Shown here in pieces: positions 55,500 through 64,000 of a stretch of DNA of 64,000 bases (positions are counted from its first letter, which is position 1; each line of letters opens with the position of its first letter). Origin of the DNA: Angiostrongylus vasorum (lineage: Eukaryota; Nematoda; Chromadorea; Rhabditida; Metastrongylidae); assembly GCA_018806985.1 (NCBI GenBank), contig JADANN010000335.1, positions 682,001 to 746,000 of the forward strand, given 5' to 3'. Made by a program: the position numbers and the translations under genes. The notes beneath the pieces were generated by a model, which was given only the letters and a program-made list of their open reading frames with translations, did not search any database and was not told where the DNA came from.

Positions 55500-55740
55500 A
55501 GTGGGTGCGGACAGCACAGTGGTAGTGATGAAGGTCATCACGAGCAAGGTGCTAGTTCGATTCCGCTTCGGGGCCAACCAAGCCTCTCATCCATCCGGGG
55601 TCGGAAAGTTGGTACCGGATTTTTCCGGGAAAAAAACCACTCTTTTCAATCCAATTGGGAACGCTGCAGCCCGGTTATCCCAGATCTGGAAGAACCGACT
55701 CAACCAGCATTCTACGACATTGAAGATGAAATGGAAATCC
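55500..55740 (+). repeat. SINE-D, best copy
   Basis: Head GTGGGTGCGGACAGCACAGTGGTAGTGATG (A box), B box GTGCTAGTTCGATTCCGC, CCAACCAAGCCTCTCATCCATCCGGGGTCGG, GTACCGGATTTTTCCGGG, then a 3' end GAAGAACCGACTCAACCAGCATT. It shares head and middle with SINE-A but has another 3' end. Confidence 0.7.
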
Positions 55741-55984
55741 TGAAGCAGTAGCCGAAGGCACACGTAAAAAGTTAGAAGATCTTCGTGGAAAATGGATGCC
55801 AGGTAACGAATCGAATGTGAAAAGTGCTGGGATCCGCATAGCGAGACGTGAGAACAGGTCATGTAAAAAAATGACTTCTACTGTTGGCACGTTGCGCGAA
55901 TGTTTGAAAATGAGGATGTGATAACTATATGAATCATTGGTCTCACTCTAAATCGATAAAAATGATTAGTTAAAAGTTATGAAC

Positions 55985-56160
55985 ACAGAGAATAGAGCGC
56001 TCAACCTTGTTTAACTCCTGAGGGATGTGCCCATGCATTCGATTCTATTCGTAATAACGTCTAAGTGACTGCATACATATTTGCCCTATACAATGAAAGA
56101 CTTGTAGTGACGTACCGAGGTATAAAATCGGCATTCTTACGTTCCAAGATAGGCATGCTA
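55985..56160 (-). repeat. SINE-A, 3' fragment
   Basis: AGCGCTCAACCTTGTTTAACTCCTGAGGGATG, CATGCATTCGATTC and GTGACTGCATACATATTTGCC match the 3' part. It fades out before the tRNA-like head. Confidence 0.7.
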
Positions 56161-56367
56161 TCAAGGCAGCATAACGACAAAGAAAGAAAAACGATGTATT
56201 CAAGCTCACGAATAGCATAGAATGGAGAGGTTCTGAAAGAACCGTTTAAAAACTTCAAAGTTAGTGAGAGCTATTCTAAATGAGTTTATGCCTAAGCAGA
56301 TGTTGCTGACATCTCACTCGACTATTCAGGTAATGGAATAAAGCTCTTCAGGCTACTCTGATAGTTT

Positions 56368-56700
56368 GATTGCGCTATGATGCTGAGATATTTGCAAAAC
56401 TCCGAGCCGCAGGTGTCTGCGGTGGGGAACGAACGCGCTAATACCTTTTCCGGGGGCTAACGCGTTCACCACCACACCATGCGGGTCCTTTGTTTCGCCT
56501 GTCTCTCAGCTTGTTCTATCGATCAGCACCATCAGCAATCACCCGTCAACTGGAGTAATCTAAGGAGCCCAAATCGGCAACGAACCCTAGTTAGGCTGAG
56601 GCTGTAGTCGCAATCACAATGTTGATTTTTTTATCACACGTAAAACCCTACCTTGAAAAAAAGTATAATAGGCAGCAAGTAAAAAGTTAACAGTTTGATT
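56368..56700 (-). repeat. Family B element
   Basis: GATGCTGAGATATTTGCAAAACTCCGAGC, first-type core, CAGCAATCACCCGTCAACTGG, GGCTGTAGTCGCAATCACAATGTTG, then an inverted terminal module GTATAATAGGCAGCAAGTAAAAAGTTAACAG. Confidence 0.85.
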
Positions 56701-57035
56701 GTAGTTAATTTGAATACCGTAACGTGATCTGGAACAGCTCTTAACATATACTTGAAATTCAGCTTTGAACTAAGTATGAAATTCTTAAATTAAGCCTTCT
56801 TGGACTTTTTAAACTAACATGAGGTTTATAAGGATGGTCATTCGGCTAACGTTACGACGTTTTAGTTTTTATCAGAGTCGATGGTCAGAGTCGATGTCGA
56901 CAGTCGCTCGTCTTCTCCATGTTGTGCCCTCGTCATCGTCTCGAGACGGGTCTTGTTCAATGGAGTATCCTCGAATGAGGTAACCTCATCCGGCAGCAAT
57001 TAATTATTTTCAATTCCTTTAACCATAATAACACA

Positions 57036-57662
57036 ATGTTCACTTTTTTTATTTACTGCATACAACAATTTTTGCAGCAGGATATTATGCAAAATCAACC
57101 ACAACGATGCTGAGATATTTGCAAAGCGTATGCTCCGAGCCAGATCGAACCACGATTTCCTTTCCGGAGACTAGCTCATTACACACTGCGCCACGGAGCC
57201 CGCTGCTCTCCGTTTTCCTCAGCTACTTTTCTATCTGCCAGTGCTATTAACAACCACCAATCAGTCTCCAGAAAGGGAAATCGTGGTTCGAACTGGCCCG
57301 TGGTCCAAGTTTTGCGAATATTTCAGCATCGTTGCGGTTAATTTCGCATAATACCCTGCCGCGAAAATTGTAACAGGCAGTAAACAAAAAAAGTGAACAC
57401 TATGATTTCGATTACAGTCTCAGCCTAACTCGGTTCGATGCCGATGTGGGCTCTCCAGATCAATCCCGTTGACGGGTGACTGCTGATGGCACCAGCATAT
57501 AGAAAACTAGCTGAGAGAAACGCAGAGCGAGGGCCTCCGTGGCGCAGTGTGTAATGCGCGATACCCCCGAAAAGGGGAATCGTGGTTCGATCTGGCCCGG
57601 AGTCCAAGTTTTGCGAATATCTCCGAATCATTGTGGTTTATTTCGCAAAATAACACACATTG
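57036..57662. repeat. Family B compound foldback, second-type core
   Basis: Left arm reversed (ATGTTCACTTTTTTTATTTAC..GATGCTGAGATATTTGC..AGCCAGATCGAACCACGATTTCC..CACTGCGCCACGGAGCCC). A forward partial copy follows (AATCGTGGTTCGAACTGGCC..GCAGTAAACAAAAAAAGTGAACAC) and then a second forward copy with an intact head (GGGCCTCCGTGGCGCAGTGTGTAATGCGC..GGTTCGATCTGGCCC). Three units in one element. Confidence 0.8.
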
Positions 57663-58099
57663 AATAGTATACCTACCAGTCATACTCATAGAACGATAGA
57701 GTAGAGTCTCTTCTATAGTTCTGTCGTGTTCAAAATCCCTGAAGTCCTCTAGTTGCTAAGAAATGATTTTTTTTATTGTTAAAAAACCGGGAAAGCTCGA
57801 AGGTGACGAAAAAATTGCTTACATTCGGTTGGACCAACAACGAAACACAGTAGCGTGAGTTTAGCCCACGAATGGGTTAAATCCCGCACATATTCCCCCA
57901 ACGACGGATTACCGAGAGTTTTGCCAAAGCGTGTACAACGACGCTACCCTATTAGTCTGCACCACAACTGATTTTGGTGGAAAACTTTTTCTATATTTCG
58001 GCTTGCAAATTAGTTGAAGAGAGCGACCGTTCTATCTTACTGAGAGGACAGTCAAGAAATACAAATACTAAGTGAGTGCAAAACAAGCTGTTAAAAAGA
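57663..58099. other. Unassigned
   Basis: No feature recognised. Confidence 0.35.
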
Positions 58100-58372
58100 A
58101 AATAAAGCTCTCGGCGTTGATCCCTAAAGGATGCGCCATGCATTCGATTTCACTAAGTATCGCTGGAAGTGATTGAATGCATATCTGGCTTTCACAATGA
58201 CTCGCACTGGCCTACCGATGTATCGAGCTAGTGCTGCTATCCTCCCAGACAAGTCTGGTACCAATTTCCTGACCCCGAATGAATGGAGGGCTTGGTTGGC
58301 CATGCGCGCGAGGGATCGATTTCACGTTTGCGTCGCAGTGACACCTCCAACCACTGCGCCACACGCATCTTA
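58100..58372 (-). repeat. SINE-A, full length
   Basis: AATAAAGCTCTCGGCGTTGATC, CATGCATTCGATTTCACTAAG, GATGTATCGAGCTAG, CAGACAAGTCTGGTACC and CTGCGCCACACGCATC (head). Confidence 0.95.
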
Positions 58373-58944
58373 TTAAACAAGCTGTTAAGGAGATGAAATA
58401 ACTGAGTCTAAGGTGATTGCTTTTAAACTCTTAACTGGAGTAGGCAACACCAAATCAAGCTAAATGAATTGAACAGAATCCAACGACTTCGACAAACCGC
58501 AGATGAAACGCACTTCTGTTCCTAAACATCTTGATCGTGACAGTTGCGAGACAATAAAACAAATAGAAATGCTGGTGAGAAGGCGTCGTCTGAGGATGAG
58601 CAATCAAAGTAAGTAGATCTTGGTGGCGTCCAGAGCTTTACCTACTCGTCGAGGTAGGGCTGCGTCCTGAATATCGAGCGGAGATGTATCGCAAGCTAAA
58701 GAACAAATTCGACATTCCCATCAACCATCAAATTACCAGTCAGATGAATTTTGTTCTTGGGGCACCTCGATTCTACTTGAAGGTGGACCGTTCAAGTGTT
58801 CATATGAGTATTATGATGAATATTGAATCCTCAAGTGCCACGGTGTTTCCAATGACGGTGTAGGTTCACTTAGTGTTCCGGAACAATTCCTAAGACCGAC
58901 TTTCTATTAACCTCAGCAATAATCAAATAATACGCTGTATTCTT
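58373..58944. other. Unassigned
   Basis: Some LINE-like word use (GAATTGAACAGAATCCAACG) but no frame or motif that I can support. Confidence 0.25.
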
Positions 58945-59460
58945 GATAACCAAACAAAAGATGTTACCTTATTCTTAGCTGACGGAAAAGCTGACGTTTT
59001 GGCCAATCCCGCCTTCTATGGAGCCTTGAAAGGTCAAGTTCACTGCAATCTACCCAGCCAAACACTTCCATAACCAAACAGGGAACTACTAAATCAAGAC
59101 TTCAACCTCACTGAAAACAAAATAGCGCCTTCGCACACTCACCGCTTTCTATGAGTCTTCCACTGAGTATTTCACGTGGAGACCAACGTATACGGTCGGC
59201 ATGGATGGGTGATATGTCCCTCTCACATTAAAAAACTCAGACTTAAAAAACTGTGTGAGACCACGTGTGATAACGAGGCATTTCTCGCTGCGGTTCACAT
59301 TCGGATTCTTGGAATTCATCCAAAATGCTTCGAGAGTTTTTCGCGCTGATGTTTTCGACTCCTGTGCTGGCGAAGGCAGAAGGCGAAATCCGCCGAAATG
59401 TCGGCTTTTTTCGTCAATAGAGAATAAACTAACATTTTGCGTTTGCTCACCAAGAATATA
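58945..59460. mobile_element. Penelope-type mini-foldback
   Basis: Left arm reversed: ACCAAACAAAAGATGTTACC, GCTGACGTTTTGGCCAATCCC, AGGTCAAGTTCACTGC, CACTCACCGCTTTCTATGAG and GATAACGAGGCATTTCTC..GAATTCATCCAAAATGC. The right arm is only the 3' tip in forward direction (AAGGCGAAATCCGCCGAAATGTCGGC, GAATAAACTAACATTTTGCGTTTGCTCACC). It is the same family as 37,213-40,147, with nearly all coding sequence lost. Confidence 0.7.
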
Positions 59461-59499
59461 GTGTTTCGCAATAATTTGTAAATTTCATTACATATACAT

Positions 59500-59790
59500 T
59501 ACATGCGTTTGGCACAGTGGTCGGAAGCACCCTGCAACGCGTGCAACACACATATGGAATCGATCTCCGCCCCGCATGGCCCACCAAGTCTTCCGTCTCT
59601 CCGAGATCGGCAAATTGGTACCAAACCTGGCCTGTCTGAAAGGATAGCAGCACTGACTCTATACATCGGTAGGCCACCGCGAGTCATTCTAAAGGCCAGA
59701 TATGCATTCAATCACCTCCAAACGATGCTTAGTGATGTCGAATGCATGGCGCATCTCTCAGGATTGATCAACGCTGAGAGCTTTATGCTT
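59500..59790 (+). repeat. SINE-A, full length, forward
   Basis: Head ATGCGTTTGGCACAGTGGTCGGAAGCACCC, B box GGAATCGATCTCCGCCCC, CACCAAGTCTTCCGTC, CTATACATCGGTAGGCC, GATATGCATTCAATCACCTCC and GGATTGATCAACGCTGAGAGC. It starts 40 bp after the Penelope mini-foldback. Confidence 0.95.
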
Positions 59791-60584
59791 TTATCATTTA
59801 TTACATATTCTCGAAATTCTAGAACTGAAGTAAACAATGTAAAGTAGAAGGCTGTGAAGTAGATAAACATATATACATCAATATTGCGTATATACACCTA
59901 TACATGTACTTGAGTTGGTAAAAAAAATAGACAAAATGTCAAAATGTCGAAGAGTGTGGCGTTTCGGAAATTTAGGACAGTGCAATAAGAACTTGTGGAT
60001 CATGAAATCTCGCTCACGTCCACGGATCTCCCTCATATGAGGGATCTCGAGCCGTTTAGTCGCGAGGCTACGTGGCGCGTCCCCAGGTGGCGGATAGGGG
60101 GTTTAATCGCGGACCGAAAACGACCTCTGCTTCCCTGAGACGCAGGTTGATCCAGGAGATGGACTCCTTGTTTCTGCTGCGCCGATTTGGCACATACTTT
60201 CTGTATTTGCTAGGCGTGCGTATTCATGCATGCGTGTGTGAGTGCGTTCTCGCTTGTGAGGATTGTATTCTACGAGTCAATTCGGCGAAAAGCCTGCAAT
60301 CAAGTAACAGGGAATTACATGGGAGGCGGTTAGGAGTCGCCTCCAACAAATAAGCTCCATATCCACTCTGGGAGAGCCTGGGAGAACCCGTGAGTATACC
60401 CAGTCCCCACGCTCATAGCCCAACAAGCTATACGTGGGCATAAAAAATGCTAAACACAGTAAGAAAAAAAAGGGCCTCATTGCCCTGACCCCCGAAAGAG
60501 CCATTCGCATCGTTGGGTAGGACGAGTACGGAGAGGCTGCTAAAATCTCAGGGCCAATGGAAGGTGCTTGGTTTACAAGGAACT

Positions 60585-61211
60585 ATGGTGACAATCTGTA
60601 CCTACAATGCACGTACACTTGCATCCGAGTCCTCGATAGAAGACTTGCTCATGCAAGCAAGAAGGATAAGGTACGACGTCATCGGCGTGGCCGAGACGAG
60701 ACGACACGACCCATTCAACGCCGTCTATGACACCAGAGAAGAACTGTTCCTCGGAACACGCGACAGTAGAGGAGTCGGCGGCGTCGGCGTTCTCGTCAAC
60801 ACGAGTCTGTCCGTGAACATCGATTCATTCGAACAGCTTAGAACTCGAATCGGACGTTTAGGATTAAAAAGATGTGGATCAATACCGGCTTTGTCAATCT
60901 TTGTCGTTTACGCGCCGACATCAAACTATGACGAAGAAGAAGTCGAAGCGTTCTATATGGACTTGGAGAAGTTCTACAGAGAAGGCCATACATTCTTTAA
61001 GGTCATCATTGGAGATTTTAACGCCAAGATTGGACCAAGAAGAACGTCTGATGAACGTCACATTGGCACCCATGGATTAGAATGGAACGAACAGAGTGAG
61101 CGGCTGTCTGAGTTTATCATGGCGATCAAGACAATCGATGGTAACTCACAATTCCAGAAGCCCCCACCCTCAACGCGGGACGTGGGAGCCTCCCAATGGA
61201 GAGTACCATAA
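60585..61211 (+). pseudogene. RTE endonuclease domain, nearly intact
   Basis: An unbroken frame of about 208 codons from the ATG at 60,585. Motifs in order: [10 protein letters not shown] (Asn), [10 protein letters not shown] (Glu), [13 protein letters not shown] (Tyr), [15 protein letters not shown] (Asp/Asn). The frame ends in a TAA at 61,209; the DHIIVNRRF and TGSDHRLLRARF motifs follow in another frame at about 61,220-61,320, so one frameshift separates the last catalytic motif. The leader in the same frame extends upstream to 60,513. Confidence 0.8.
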
Positions 61212-61410
61212 CAAAATAGACCACATCATAGTAAATAGAAGGTTTTTGCCTAACCGATGTCGCTGCTGTCCCAAAATTCTACACAGGATCAGACCACCGT
61301 CTCCTTCGTGCAAGATTCTATTTCTCGCGGAAAGGTGAAAAATCCGCTAATTTCAAAAACCGAAGTCCCACAACCACCATAAACTGGGACTTACTCAATT
61401 TATTAGTCGG

Positions 61411-62472
61411 ATGTTGGGAAGATGCGTTGCCTATAACGTCGACGAAGAATACGATCGGCTCATTCAACATCTTCACGTTAGCGCTATGAAAGCTGAAAGT
61501 TCGAAAGTCACCAAGAGACGTCTGTCTCCAGAAACACTCGAGCTGCTACGCCAGCATGGAATCGCACGAGCTGCAGGCAACCGCGAACTAAAGTCCGAAC
61601 TTGCAAAACAATGCAGACAGGCGATAAAAGAAGATCTGAAAGAGAAAAGAGCAGCAGTAATGTTCGAAGCTGCAGAGGCTGGGAAAAACATTCTCAAAGC
61701 CCACCGAAGCTTCGCCAATTACAAGACCGAGATGATTGCACTCCGACGCCCAGACGGAACAGCTACAGCGTCCAGAAAGGCAATGAAGAAAATCATTGAC
61801 GAATACTACTCAGATCTCTTCGATAGCCACGTCCACGTTCCGTCATATGAAATAAAGGAGGATGGATATACTGCACCACCGGTTCGCCCTTCCAAAATCT
61901 GACATGTCATTTTGTCGGTGAAAAAACGAACAGCTCCAGCTCCGAACAGGATAAGATCAGAACACCTGAAGAACCTTCCGCCAGTCCTCGTAAACACACT
62001 GGCTCGGCTCTTCACACGTTTCCTGTCTGAATGCAAGGTCCCTACTCAGTGGAAGACCAGCAGGACCGTGTTATTGTTCAAGAAGGGTGACCTACGCGAT
62101 ATCGGTAGCTATCGCCCAATCTGCTTGATGTCTATCGTCTGCAAACTTTTCACACGAGTGGTGCTAAACAGGATTGACAGAACATTGGACGAAGGACAGC
62201 CATGTGAGCAAGCAGAATTTCGAAAAGGATTTAGTACGATGGACCACATCCACACGATAGCAAGGTTCATTGAAGTATCGCGAGAGTACAAAAGACCACT
62301 CTGTCTCACTTGCATCGATTTACAGAAGGTCTTTGACCTCAAATGAGATAGAAGCAGTCATGGAAGCCTTTGATAGCCAGGGATTCCCTACTCAGCACAT
62401 AAAGAATCTTCGTGAGTTGTACAAAAAATTTCAGAACCAAGGGATCACCATTCTACAACGATATTAACATTT
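61411..62472 (+). pseudogene. RTE reverse transcriptase, 5' half
   Basis: Two frames: a linker and RT entry to 61,902 (KSELAKQCRQAIKEDLKEKR), a stop, then SVKKRTAPAPNRIRSEHLKN, LFKKGDLRDIGSYRPICLMS and CLTCIDLQKVFDL (motif A), ending in a frameshift near 62,340. It is interrupted by the family B insertion at 62,472. Confidence 0.8.
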
Positions 62473-63143
62473 AATGATGCTGAGATATTTGCAAAACTCT
62501 GGACCGCAGGTGTCTACGGTGGAGAACGAACGCGCTATTGTCCTCTCCGGAGAGTAGCGCGCTCACCACCACACCATGCGGGTCCTTCGTTTCGCCTGTC
62601 TCTCAGCTAGTTCTATTGATCTTTTGCCATCAGCAATCACCCGTCATCGGGATTGATCTGGGGGGCCCAAATCGGCAACGAACCCAGTTAAGCTGAGGCT
62701 GCAGTTATAATCACAATTTTGACTTTTTATTTACTGCCTACTCTTTTTTAGCGGCAGAGTACGTATTGCGAAATATAACTTTAACGATGCTGAGATATTT
62801 GCAAAACTCCGGACCGCAGGTGTCTGCGGTGGGGAATTATAACTGCAGCTTCAGCTTAACTGGGTTCGTTGCCGATTTGGGCCCCCCCAGACCAATCCCG
62901 ATGACGAGTGATTGCTGATGGCAAAAGATCAATAGAACTAGCTGAAAGACAGGCGAAACGAAGGACCCGCATGGTGTGGTGGTGAACGCGCTACTCCACG
63001 GAAAGGACAATAGCGCGTCCGTTCCCCACCGCAGACACCTGCGGTCAGAGTTTTGCAAATATCTCAGCATCATTAAAGTTATATTTCGCAATACATACCC
63101 TGCCTCTAAAAAGAGTAGGCAGTAAATAATAAGTCAAAATTGT
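62472..63143. mobile_element. Family B compound foldback inserted in the RTE RT gene
   Basis: 672 bp flanked by GATATTAACATT on both sides (62,460-62,471 and 63,144-63,155), while the 13-kb RTE copy has a single GATATTACTATT there. So this is a dated insertion with a 12-bp target duplication. Inside: a reversed unit (GATGCTGAG..GGACCGCAGGTG, core, GATTGATCTGG, GTTAAGCTGAGGCTGC, AATTTTGACTTTTTATTTACTGCC), the start of a second reversed unit, and a full forward unit ending AGGCAGTAAATAATAAGTCAAAATTGT. The halves pair as a long hairpin. It has no protein coding capacity. Confidence 0.85.
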
Positions 63144-63155
63144 GATATTAACATT

Positions 63156-63960
63156 GATGTCAGAAGAGGTGTTAGGCAAGGCGATACCATCTCGCCAGCG
63201 AACATTGGAATGGGATAATGTGGGAGTAAAAACCGATGGTTGGCAGTTACACCATCTTCGCTTTGCTGATGACATCGTCCATATAACATCAAACATTAGC
63301 CAAGCGGAACGTGTGCTTCCCGACTTTCATAAAGCCTGTGGAAAGATTGGTCTTCGATTAAATCTCACAAAAACAATGTTCATGAAGAACGAATGGGTTT
63401 CGTATGCCCCATATCTCCGATTGTTCCAGTTATGTCTATCTAGGTCGTGAAATCAATATGATGAACGACTTAGCTCCACAGCTGAGCAGAGAGGGAACGA
63501 GCGGCTTGGGAAGCTTTCAAGAGCATCGAGGATGTAGTGAAGAGAACAAGGAACACCCGAATCCGTGCCCACCTTTTCGAGTCGACGGTAGTTCCTACCC
63601 TAACGTATGCGTCAGAAACCTTGTCATTGATACGCAGGATGAAAGATCACTCAGCGTTGTCGAAGGCGCAGTCGAAAGGACGATGCTAGGAGTATCCCGT
63701 TTCACACAAGTCCGTATTCGAAGCTCCGACCTGCGTCAACGATTAAAAATCAAAGATGCCGTTCTGTAAGCCATACAGTCAAAATAAGGTGGGCCGGACA
63801 CGTAATGCGTATGAGTGACAACCGATGGACGAATTTCAAACGTACAGCAGGAAGACCACCGACCTGATGGTCAGAGTTCTTCACGAAAAGCCTAGAAGAG
63901 AGATATGATGCTCGACGAGTTCCTAGAGCGAGCAGAACCCACTGGGCTAGTCTTGCGCGC
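63156..63960 (+). pseudogene. RTE reverse transcriptase 3' half and C-terminal domain
   Basis: VRRGVRQGDTISP (motif B start), deletion, LRFADDIVHITSNISQAERV (motif C intact), LNLTKTMFMKNEWVSY, a CSSYVYLGREINMMNDLAPQ block in a shifted frame, RSLSVVEGAVERTMLGVSRF, RWAGHVMRMSDNRW-like and AGRPPT. Several frameshifts. Confidence 0.8.
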
Positions 63961-64000
63961 GACAGGGGAAAAAATGGAAGATTTACTGGCGCCCGCTCGA

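Larger units (their letters stand above)
60005..64000 (+). mobile_element. RTE LINE, best copy, runs off the window end
   Basis: 5' leader region (GC-richer, about 60,005-60,580), endonuclease ORF, RT and C-terminal domain, with the same order and near-identical protein blocks as the copy at 12,995. It is split at 62,472-63,143 by a family B foldback. Beyond the insertion, RT motif C is intact (LRFADDIVHITSN), but the region between motifs B and C has a deletion (TISP is followed directly by RTLEWDNVG). The element continues past 64,000. Confidence 0.85.

Overview
The window looks like nuclear DNA from a nematode, most likely a strongylid of the hookworm type (inference). There is no bacterial gene layout. 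It is AT-rich, reading frames are short and broken, and candidate exons are small and bounded by nematode-style splice sites (TTTYAG/ and /GTRAGT or /GTTAGT). It is dominated by mobile elements: RTE-clade LINEs, a Penelope-like element with a GIY-YIG nuclease, tRNA-derived SINEs, and a family of foldback elements with a tRNA-like core.

Host genes. Almost all supported exons lie on the minus strand, in at least three groups. Gene A (about 10.8 to 0.9 kb) is the best supported. Its exons at 9,303-9,417, 6,782-6,861, 6,333-6,466, 4,109-4,416 and 3,452-3,542 join in consistent codon phase and encode a beta-strand-rich, propeller-like protein; its last exon probably ends at 885. Gene B (about 21 to 11.9 kb) has helical, coiled-coil-like exons in phase 0 at 16,690-16,806, 12,768-12,947 and 11,922-12,110. 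Its pattern weakly recalls the C-terminal part of Nup88, which is not proven. Gene C (about 33.6 to 25.4 kb) has a phase-consistent run at 29,079-29,140, 27,361-27,499, 25,839-25,979 and 25,368-25,540 and is unidentified. A further clear exon is at 52,563-52,620. I could not name any of these with certainty.

Mobile elements. RTE LINEs: a 3' fragment at 5.2-6.0 kb, a nearly full but decayed copy at 13.0-16.0 kb (in a gene B intron, antisense to the gene), an old relic at 29.9-30.4 kb (minus), and the best preserved copy from about 60.0 kb to the window end. That copy is split by a 672-bp foldback insertion flanked by a 12-bp duplication. A second LINE lineage leaves a relic at 49.7-50.1 kb. 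A Penelope-like element occupies 37.2-40.1 kb as two head-to-head copies forming a 2.9-kb inverted repeat; a small, internally deleted inverted relic of the same family is at 58.9-59.5 kb.

Short repeats. About nineteen copies of a roughly 270-bp tRNA-derived SINE (called SINE-A here) lie in both orientations, with a related subfamily of different 3' end (SINE-D). About a dozen copies of a foldback or inverted-repeat family with a tRNA-like core (family B) range from 100 to 670 bp. A family of roughly 390 bp with microsatellite tails (family C) is present six times. Most open reading frames of 60-110 codons in the window lie inside these repeats and are not genes. No rRNA, CRISPR, bacterial operon or genuine tRNA gene was seen.
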